Positions 54,117 to 62,334 of a DNA stretch of 64,000 nucleotides are shown one piece after another (within the stretch, counting starts at the first letter, position 1; the number at the start of each line of letters is the position of its first letter). Source of the DNA: Bacteroidales bacterium (GTDB taxonomy: Bacteria; Bacteroidota; Bacteroidia; Bacteroidales; F082); contig JAEEON010000074.1 in assembly GCA_016284305.1 (NCBI GenBank), positions 164,882 to 228,881 of the forward strand. Reading direction: 5' to 3'. The notes under the pieces are model-generated. The model saw only the letters and a list, made by a program, of their open reading frames with translations. It searched no databases and was not told the origin of the DNA. The position numbers and the translations under genes are program-made.

Positions 54117-54651
54117 TCGCCACCGCCATAGCATTGTCCTCATCGCGGCTTTGGCCTGCTTGCTGCTTGCTTCGTGTACCTCGAAGAAGAAGCTTGTCTC
54201 GCCTATGGCCCATGCGGCAAACTATGAATGGATGACGGCGAAGATGCAGGTAAGCATTGAGAATGAAACGGTGAGCGACCCCAATGCATCGGTGGTTGAC
54301 CTTACCGGAGCCATTCGGATGAAACGCGACAGCACCATCTGGATCTCAGCTTCTGCCCTCATGGGTATCGAAACGGTGAGGGCGTGTATCACCCCCGACT
54401 CCGTCGTTGTGCTGAACCGTTTCGAGAAAACCTATCTTGCCGAACCGCTGCAAGAAGTGGCCGAACGGCTGAACCTCCCGATGACCTTGAAGGAAAGCCA
54501 GTCCCTGCTCTTAGGGAATGGTTCAAGCGACCATGTGGAACTCCATTATGGACCTTATCGGGCCAAGATTCGTTATTCCGACATCCAATGGGATGAGCCA
54601 ACCACGTTTCCTATGACCATCAACAAGAACTATGAAAGGATGAAACTATGA
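54109..54651 (+). CDS. DUF4292 lipoprotein
   Basis: A 180-residue lipoprotein (lipobox LLASC, Cys23). YEWMTAKMQVSIENE and IWISASALMGIETVRACITPDSV match the DUF4292 pattern, in which a LolA/LolB-like half-barrel is predicted, so a role in carrying lipid or lipoprotein is possible. It overlaps the TPR gene upstream and the EnvC-like gene downstream (ATGA), a tight operon. Confidence 0.82.
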   Translation: MNNRHRHSIVLIAALACLLLASCTSKKKLVSPMAHAANYEWMTAKMQVSIENETVSDPNASVVDLTGAIRMKRDSTIWISASALMGIETVRACITPDSVVVLNRFEKTYLAEPLQEVAERLNLPMTLKESQSLLLGNGSSDHVELHYGPYRAKIRYSDIQWDEPTTFPMTINKNYERMKL

Positions 54652-55883
54652 AGTGGAAAGTGTTTCTTCTGTTGGGTCTGATTATCTCCTCTATGGGCTA
54701 TGCACAGCGGAGCAAGGAGTCGTTGGAAAAGGAAATCAAAGCGCTGCAAAAAGACATTGCCACAGCCAACAAGTTGTTGAAAGAGACTTCCAAAAACAAG
54801 GAGGTAACCCTGAACCAGGTTTCGCTGATGGACAAGAAAATCAAGAACCGGCAGAAACTGATCAATGTGTATAACGACCAAATCTCGTTGTTGGAGAAGA
54901 ACATCGAGCAGGGGGAGAAGAACATACAGAATCTCAACGGTGAACTGAAGAAGCTCCGTGAGGAATATTCAAAGATGGTGGTCTTCGCCTACAAAAACAA
55001 GAGCCATTACGACCAGCTGGAGTTCTTGTTTGCTGCCGATGACTTCAACCAGGCCTTGCGTCGCCTGCGTTACATCCAGCAGTTCTCGGATGCCCGCAAA
55101 ACCAAGATGGACCAGATTGCTGCCTCGCAAAAGAAACTCAGCGACGAGGTGGAAGCCCAGCGTAAGAACCGTGAGGAACAGCTAGCTTTGCTCGTCGAGG
55201 AGAAGAACCAACAAGAAGAACTCATTAAGGAAAAAGGCGAACTCAACGCCCAGGTGGCTCAGCTCAAGAAAAAGGAAAACAGCATCCAGCAAAGCATCAA
55301 GGAAAAACAAGCTCAAGCCAAGAAATTCCAGAAAGAGGTCGATAAGATTATCGCCGAGGAGATTCGCAAAGCCAACGAACGTGCCGCCAAAGAGGCGAAA
55401 AAAGCCAAGGCTAGGACAACATCCACCAAACCTGACAAGATGGCCCTCACGCCCTCGGAAAAGGTCTTATCGACGAGTTTTTCGGCCAATAAAGGGAAAT
55501 TGCCTTGGCCTGTGGAGCGCGGTGTGGTGTCGAGTTCCTATGGCAAACACGCTTCGTCGGTGTCGAGCAAGGTGATGGTGACCAACAACGGTATCGACAT
55601 CGCCACCGGTGAGAACGCCCAAGCCCGTTCGGTGTTCGAAGGCGTGGTGGTGAGTGTGGTCAAGCCTTCGGCTTCCAACATTGGCGTCATCATCCGTCAC
55701 GGCGACTTCTTCACCGTCTATTCTCAACTTGATGAAGTATATGTGAACCGTGGTGACAAAGTAAAGACCAAACAAGCCATCGGAAAAGTCCACACTGACC
55801 GAAGCGAAGGCAAGACCGAACTCCATTTTGAGCTCCGCCAAGGCACGGAGACGTTGAATCCGGCGGGATGGTTGGTGAGGTGA
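54648..55883 (+). CDS. EnvC-like murein hydrolase activator with degenerate M23 domain
   Basis: A 411-residue exported protein with signal peptide (about 1-19). A long coiled coil (about 22-265) leads to a C-terminal LytM/M23 domain (about 280-411). The zinc ligands are partly lost: the HxxxD site reads N313-GI-D317 and the HxH site reads E391-L-H393. This is as in EnvC and NlpD, which do not cut murein but switch on amidases during cell division. Its coiled coil fits the EnvC plan. It starts on the ATGA of the DUF4292 gene. Confidence 0.9.
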   Translation: MKWKVFLLLGLIISSMGYAQRSKESLEKEIKALQKDIATANKLLKETSKNKEVTLNQVSLMDKKIKNRQKLINVYNDQISLLEKNIEQGEKNIQNLNGELKKLREEYSKMVVFAYKNKSHYDQLEFLFAADDFNQALRRLRYIQQFSDARKTKMDQIAASQKKLSDEVEAQRKNREEQLALLVEEKNQQEELIKEKGELNAQVAQLKKKENSIQQSIKEKQAQAKKFQKEVDKIIAEEIRKANERAAKEAKKAKARTTSTKPDKMALTPSEKVLSTSFSANKGKLPWPVERGVVSSSYGKHASSVSSKVMVTNNGIDIATGENAQARSVFEGVVVSVVKPSASNIGVIIRHGDFFTVYSQLDEVYVNRGDKVKTKQAIGKVHTDRSEGKTELHFELRQGTETLNPAGWLVR

Positions 55884-55909
55884 AAGGTGATAATTGAAAG
55901 GTGAAAGAT

Positions 55910-56050
55910 GTGAAAAAAAGAAGACGGTTTATAGTATTTTTGATGGTGATGGTTGTCACCGCTTTACTCATAGGTTGCAGTAGTCAGCAGCGTTTCGGGC
56001 AACGCAAAGCACCGAAAAACTGTAACACCTGCACTAAATGGAGCAAGTGA
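55910..56050 (+). CDS. Small lipoprotein with C-terminal CxxC
   Basis: A GTG-started frame of 46 residues (an upstream GTG at 55901 would add 3). A basic start (KKRRRF), a hydrophobic core and LIGCSS make a lipoprotein signal with the lipid Cys near residue 22. The mature part is only about 25 residues and ends KNCNTCTKWSK, with a CxxC pair. No ATG is available. It follows the EnvC-like gene by 26 bases on the same strand and ends one base before the convergent transporter gene. No family recognised. Confidence 0.6.
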   Translation: MKKRRRFIVFLMVMVVTALLIGCSSQQRFGQRKAPKNCNTCTKWSK

Positions 56051-56051
56051 T

Positions 56052-57689
<1,638 letters not shown>

Positions 57690-57704
57690 GTCGTTAAAAA
57701 TGAT

Positions 57705-57735
57705 TTGCAATAATACGAAAAATGAACTAACTTTG
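57705..57735 (+). promoter_or_regulatory. Promoter of the M49-like peptidase gene
   Basis: TTG (57705-57707), 20-base spacer, TAACTTTG (57728-57735), 40 bases before the ATG at 57776. Confidence 0.6.
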
Positions 57736-57775
57736 CACGCCTATTTTTGGAATTCAGATAATTTAAAATAATATC

Positions 57776-59407
57776 ATGAAAATCAAACATTTAACTTACC
57801 TTGCAGTGGTGGCCCTTATGGCCTCCGCTTGCCACAACGCCCCCAAAACCGTGGATGCGCCTAAAGAAGCCAAGCTGATCGACAAGTATGCGGAATACAC
57901 CCTGACTACCGACATCAGCCATCTGAGTGAGAACGAGAAAGAGATGTTGCCCCTGCTTTTTGAAGCAGCCGACATCATGGACAACCTTTTCTGGATGGAA
58001 AACTATGGCGACAAAGACGAGTTGATGGCCAAGATTGCCGATCCCGACTTGCAGCGTTTTGCCAACATCACCTACGGTCCTTGGGACGGTCTCGACAACA
58101 ACAAGCCTTTCGTTGAAGGTGTCGGTGCCAAACCTGCTGGTGCCCAGTTCTATCCTGTTGACATGACCGAAGAGGAATGGAATGCCTTTGACGATCCCAA
58201 CAAGACCAGCCAATACACCATGATTGTCCGTGATGAGAACGGCAACCTGAAATGCGTGTGGTATCATGACTATTTTGAGCAGCAGATCAAGAAGGCTGCT
58301 TCACTTTTGGACGATGCTTCCGAACTCGCTGGCGACGAGGAGTTTGCCGAGTACCTGCGTCTCCGTGCCAAGGCCCTCCGTACCGACGACTACTTGGAGA
58401 GCGACATGCAATGGATGGATGTGCGCAACAACAACATCGACATGGTCATTGGACCCATCGAGAACTACACCGATGCTCGTTATGGCATCAAAGCCTCGCA
58501 TGAGGCCTTCATCCTCATCAAGGATCAGGATTGGACCAAGAAGCTGGCTCGTTATGCTGGTTTTGTTCCGGAACTCCAGAAGCAACTCCCTGTGCCGGAA
58601 GAGTACAAACGTGAGGTGCCTGGTTCCGATGTTGACTTAGCCGCTTACGATGTGGTTTACTATGCAGGCGACTGCAATGCCAACAGCAAGACTATCGCCA
58701 TCAACTTGCCCAACGACGAACGCGTACAACTTGAGCGCGGTACCCGCAAGCTCCAGCTCAAGAACGCCATGGCTGCCAAGTTCGAGAAGATCCTCTATCC
58801 GATCTCTGAGGTGCTGATGACCCCTGAGTCGATGGAGCATATCAAGTTCGACGCCTTCTTCGCCAACGTGATGTTCCATGAGACTGCCCATGGTATGGGC
58901 ATCAAGAACACCATCAACGGCAAAGGCACCGTCCGTGAAGCCTTGGGCAACCAATACAATGCCCTCGAAGAGGCTAAGGCTGACGTGCTGGGACTCTATC
59001 TCGTTACCAAACTTGCTGAGATGGGCGAATATACCAACACCACCATGGAGGACAACTACACCACCTTCATGGCAGGAATCTTCCGCTCAGTGCGTTTCGG
59101 TGCCGCTAGCGCTCATGGTAAAGCCAACATGCTTACTTTCAACTACTTCCAAAACGAAGGCGCTTTTGTCCGCAATGCTGATGGTCGTTATGCCATCGAC
59201 TTCGACAAGATGAAGGTGGCTGTTGAGAAACTTGCTGGCGACATCCTTCAACACCAAGGCAATGGTGACTATGAAGCCACCAAAGCTTGGATGGGCGACA
59301 TGACCGTCATCAAACCTGAACTCCAAGGCGACCTCGACCGCGTCAACCAAGCGGGCATCCCCGTGGACATTTACTATAACATGGGAGCGAACGTTTTGTT
59401 GAATTAA
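57776..59407 (+). CDS. M49-like zinc metallopeptidase lipoprotein (dipeptidyl-peptidase III relative)
   Basis: A 543-residue lipoprotein (lipobox MASAC, Cys19). The zinc site reads MFHETAHGMGI near residue 363 (HExxH) and EEAKADVLGLYLV near 399 supplies the distal glutamate, as in the M49 (DPP III) fold, which classically has HExxxH. FANITYGPWDGLDNNKPFV near residue 98 is a further block. It should cleave short peptides in the periplasm or at the surface. It is followed by the S46 dipeptidyl peptidase gene, so the pair may act together on peptides. Confidence 0.85.
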   Translation: MKIKHLTYLAVVALMASACHNAPKTVDAPKEAKLIDKYAEYTLTTDISHLSENEKEMLPLLFEAADIMDNLFWMENYGDKDELMAKIADPDLQRFANITYGPWDGLDNNKPFVEGVGAKPAGAQFYPVDMTEEEWNAFDDPNKTSQYTMIVRDENGNLKCVWYHDYFEQQIKKAASLLDDASELAGDEEFAEYLRLRAKALRTDDYLESDMQWMDVRNNNIDMVIGPIENYTDARYGIKASHEAFILIKDQDWTKKLARYAGFVPELQKQLPVPEEYKREVPGSDVDLAAYDVVYYAGDCNANSKTIAINLPNDERVQLERGTRKLQLKNAMAAKFEKILYPISEVLMTPESMEHIKFDAFFANVMFHETAHGMGIKNTINGKGTVREALGNQYNALEEAKADVLGLYLVTKLAEMGEYTNTTMEDNYTTFMAGIFRSVRFGAASAHGKANMLTFNYFQNEGAFVRNADGRYAIDFDKMKVAVEKLAGDILQHQGNGDYEATKAWMGDMTVIKPELQGDLDRVNQAGIPVDIYYNMGANVLLN

Positions 59408-59454
59408 TAATTAATAATTTAGAATTTATAGAGCGAACAGCGCACAGCGCCTCG

Positions 59455-59515
59455 AAGAGGCGCGCTCTCCATAACCCAGGTGAGCGAGCGGAGCGAGCGT
59501 AACCTGGGGGATACA
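59455..59515. repeat. Two palindromic hairpins between the M49-like and S46 genes
   Basis: GCGCCTC-GAA-GAGGCGC (7-bp stem) near 59450-59470, followed by CCCAGGT ... ACCTGGG around a GAGCGAGCGGAGCGAGCG-type centre near 59480-59512. They fill most of the 130-base gap. No T-run follows. They may be REP-type or RNA-processing elements; the first resembles the hairpin at 1948-1964 in design. Confidence 0.5.
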
Positions 59516-59537
59516 CCAGACAACAACCTAACTAACT

Positions 59538-61757
59538 ATGAAAAGAATACTAGTAATTGCTCTCGCCGTCCTAAGTATGATGGGCAGAGTGTATGCCGAC
59601 GAAGGCATGTGGCTCCCAATGTTTGTGGAGCGTTTGAATTATGTTGACATGCAGAAAATGGGTCTGCAGTTAACTCCTGAAGAACTGTACAGCATCAACC
59701 ACAACAGCTTGAAAGACGCTATCGTGGGACTCGGAAGCAGCCCAAGACCTACCGGCTTCTTCTGCACTGGCGAAATTGTCTCCGAGCATGGTCTGCTCTT
59801 CACCAACCACCACTGCGGCTACGGCTCCATCCAGAAGCTTAGCTCCGTGGAACACGACTACCTGAAAGACGGTTTCTGGGCCAAGAACTACAGCGAGGAA
59901 CTTCCCGCTGCCGACATGACCGCCTCCTTCCTCATCCGTATGGAAGACGTCACCAAAGACGTCCTCGGCGTGGTCACCGATGATATGGACTGGGCCGCTC
60001 GCGGTAGGGCCATCAACGCCAAGATCAAGGAACTCCAAGAAGCTGCTTCCGAAAACGGCAAGTACAACCCTGTCATCAAGGGCTTCTTCGAAGGTAATGA
60101 GTATTATATGTTTGTGTATCAGGTCTATACCGATGTCCGTCTGGTGGGTGTGGCTAACTCCTCCATCGGCAAGTTCGGTGGCGACACCGACAACTGGATG
60201 TGGCCTCGTCACACGGGCGACTTCAGCATCTTCCGCGTGTATGCCGACAAAGACGGCAACCCTGCTGCTTACAGCAAGGACAATGTGCCGTTGACTCCCA
60301 AACATCACCTTCCCATCAGCCTCGATGGTGTCCAGAAGGACGACTTCACCATGATCTGGGGATTCCCGGGCAGCACCGAACGCTATATGTCGAGCTACGG
60401 CATCGACTATAATGTTGATACCTTCTATCCCATCATCATCGACATCTTCGGCAAGGAACTCGAAGTGATGGATGAATTCATGCAAAAGGACGATGCCATC
60501 AACTTGATGTATGCTGACAACCATGCTGGCCTCGCCAACACTTGGAAGAACTTCATCGGCCAGTGCACCATGCTCCGCAAGAACAAAGTCAGCGAAGCCA
60601 AGGTGAAACTCGAAAACAACTTCATGCTGTGGGTAAACCGCAATAACAAAACGGAATATAAAGACGCTCTTTCCAACTTGAAGGAAGCCTATAGTCAAAT
60701 GGGTAAGGTTGCCAAGTACGTGTATTATCCGAACTTCATCTCCCAGATGGGTCCTACCGGTAAAGCTGCCGCTTTCATGGGCTACTATACGGCTGCTACA
60801 GGTGATGATAAAGACATGAAAGAAGCTGCCGCCATGGAACTCCAAGCCATGAATGTGGATTCCTGGTTTGCCGAGTCTGATCCTCAGGTGGAACACAAGA
60901 TGTTCGCTGAGATGTTGAAACTCTATCGCAAAGCCTTTGCTGAAGAGGAATTGCCTGAGTTCTACAGCAATGTCATTGACAAGAAGTTCAAGGGTGACAT
61001 CGATGCTTTTGCCGACTACGTTTATGAAAACTCCATCTTCGCCACTCCCGAGAGCATCAAAGCTTTCATCGCCAAACCCAGTGCCAAGAAGCTGAAGAAG
61101 GACTATGCCTTCCAGATCAGTCAACAGATGACTGATGTGATCATGCAAGCTGTTCCGCAGTACCGTGCATCCATGACCGCTACCCAGGAGAACGACCATA
61201 TCTTCGTCAAGGGTCTGCGTGAGTACTATGCTGAGATGTATCCCGAGAAGAGCCTCTATCCCGATGCCAACTCCACCATGCGTATGAGCTATGGCTCGGT
61301 GCAAGACTACATGCCCGCCGACGCTGTGCATTACGACTATGTGTGCACTGCCAATGGTATCCTCGAGAAATACGTCCCTGGCGACTATGAATTCGACGCT
61401 CCCAAACGCCTCATCGATCTCATCGAAAAGAAAGACTTTGGTCCGTATGCCGATGAAAACGGTGACCTCATCGTGTGCTTCCTCTCCACCAACGACATCA
61501 CTGGTGGTAACTCTGGTAGCCCCATCATGAACGGCAAGGGTGAACTCATCGGTCTTGCTTTCGACGGCAACTGGGAAGCCATGAGCGGTGACGTCAACTT
61601 CGAACCCAGACTCCAGCGCACCATCAACGTGGATGCCCGTTACGTGCTTTTCATCATCGACAAGTACGCCGGCGCCACCAACCTCATCAACGAGTTGGAT
61701 ATCCGCAAGTCGGAACCCAAACCTATCCGCGAAGAGGAAGAGGTTCCCGCTGAATAA
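59538..61757 (+). CDS. S46-family dipeptidyl peptidase, DPP7-type
   Basis: A 739-residue exported serine peptidase that removes dipeptides from peptide N-termini in the periplasm. It has a signal peptide (1-20) and the catalytic set: His92 (FTNHHCGYGS), Asp near 225 (GGDTDNWMWPRHTGD) and Ser659 (GGNSGSP). The residue 18 after the serine, which is Gly in DPP7 and Arg in DPP11, is Gly677 (LAFDGNW), so hydrophobic P1 residues should be preferred over Asp/Glu. NWMWPRHTGD is also a family mark. Length matches DPP7/11. Such enzymes are prominent in asaccharolytic Bacteroidales. Confidence 0.94.
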   Translation: MKRILVIALAVLSMMGRVYADEGMWLPMFVERLNYVDMQKMGLQLTPEELYSINHNSLKDAIVGLGSSPRPTGFFCTGEIVSEHGLLFTNHHCGYGSIQKLSSVEHDYLKDGFWAKNYSEELPAADMTASFLIRMEDVTKDVLGVVTDDMDWAARGRAINAKIKELQEAASENGKYNPVIKGFFEGNEYYMFVYQVYTDVRLVGVANSSIGKFGGDTDNWMWPRHTGDFSIFRVYADKDGNPAAYSKDNVPLTPKHHLPISLDGVQKDDFTMIWGFPGSTERYMSSYGIDYNVDTFYPIIIDIFGKELEVMDEFMQKDDAINLMYADNHAGLANTWKNFIGQCTMLRKNKVSEAKVKLENNFMLWVNRNNKTEYKDALSNLKEAYSQMGKVAKYVYYPNFISQMGPTGKAAAFMGYYTAATGDDKDMKEAAAMELQAMNVDSWFAESDPQVEHKMFAEMLKLYRKAFAEEELPEFYSNVIDKKFKGDIDAFADYVYENSIFATPESIKAFIAKPSAKKLKKDYAFQISQQMTDVIMQAVPQYRASMTATQENDHIFVKGLREYYAEMYPEKSLYPDANSTMRMSYGSVQDYMPADAVHYDYVCTANGILEKYVPGDYEFDAPKRLIDLIEKKDFGPYADENGDLIVCFLSTNDITGGNSGSPIMNGKGELIGLAFDGNWEAMSGDVNFEPRLQRTINVDARYVLFIIDKYAGATNLINELDIRKSEPKPIREEEEVPAE

Positions 61758-61782
61758 GTAGTCGGCCTTCGCTAGCGTGTTA

Positions 61783-61820
61783 CGTCATTGCGAGGAGCAA
61801 AGCGACGAAGCAACCCAACC
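61783..61820 (+). repeat. REP-like repeat, copy 2
   Basis: Begins CGTCATTGCGAG and ends GAAGCAACCCAACC with a slightly longer middle than copies 1 and 3. It pairs with the inverted copy at 61845-61876, so the region can form a large hairpin. Confidence 0.75.
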
Positions 61821-61844
61821 TGAATCCGCTCAGGTGATTGTTCT

Positions 61845-61876
61845 GGTTGGGTTGCTTCGCTTCGCTCGCAATGACG
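61845..61876 (-). repeat. REP-like repeat, copy 3 (inverted)
   Basis: Reverse complement begins CGTCATTGCGAGCG and ends GAAGCAACCCAACC, matching copy 1 (20529-20560) except for two bases. The pair with copy 2 surrounds a 24-base loop and may end the S46 transcript. Confidence 0.75.
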
Positions 61877-61906
61877 CGAAGCGTGTCAACCCTTTACCCT
61901 AAATGT

Positions 61907-62334
61907 ATGAAACACCTGTGGTTGATATGGTTTATGTTGCTAGTCCCCTTGTTGGGACTGTCGCAACCCACTGAGAAGGCCTGTTTCTCGGTGAAGGGAG
62001 GGTTTTATGAGGAATCGCCTCTATTGGAAATCTTCCCCTTCTATCAACAACATCACATCTGTTTCACCATCAACGGCAATCGTCCAACAGCTGAGTCTCG
62101 GCTTTACACCGAGCCTTTGCTGTTGGACAATGCTGAGTTTTGCCAGCTGTTTAACAATCGTTTTCATGATTTGTTGAACACCGTGTTCAGTTATGAAAAC
62201 ACGGCTCCGTTTTTTGTATCCATTAAAGAGACCCTTACACCGGAAATACCGTTTCAGTCGTACCGCTGCCTCAGTCTCCAGGTTTGTATTTTGTAAAATT
62301 CAACGACATGACCACCAAAATTGTTCGACAATGA
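61907..62334 (+). pseudogene. Exported chitobiase C-terminal-domain-like ORF with probable frameshift
   Basis: From the ATG at 61907 a signal peptide (ending LLGLSQ) leads to CFSVKGGFYEESPLLEI and CFTINGNRPTAESRLYTEPL, the pattern of the CHB_HEX_C_1 module seen in CotH- and glycosidase-linked proteins. This frame ends at 62296 with the unlikely tail SYRCLSLQVCIL. One extra A in the short A-run near 62222-62224 would join it to another frame that reads DPYTGNTVSVVPLPQSPG and then LYFVKFNDMTTKIVRQ, ending at 62334. That tail resembles the end of a T9SS-type sorting module (SPGLYFVKFN). It is either a sequencing/assembly error or a recent frameshift. The next gene's ATG overlaps this stop. Confidence 0.6.

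Noticed and set aside
54109..54651. Possible frameshift between TPR and DUF4292 genes
   Set aside because: The 8-base overlap is a normal coupling; both proteins have complete ends and their own export signals.
59670..61331. 553-residue open frame on the minus strand across the S46 gene
   Set aside because: It is a shadow produced by the codon bias of the plus-strand S46 peptidase, whose catalytic motifs are intact; the antisense product shows no domain.
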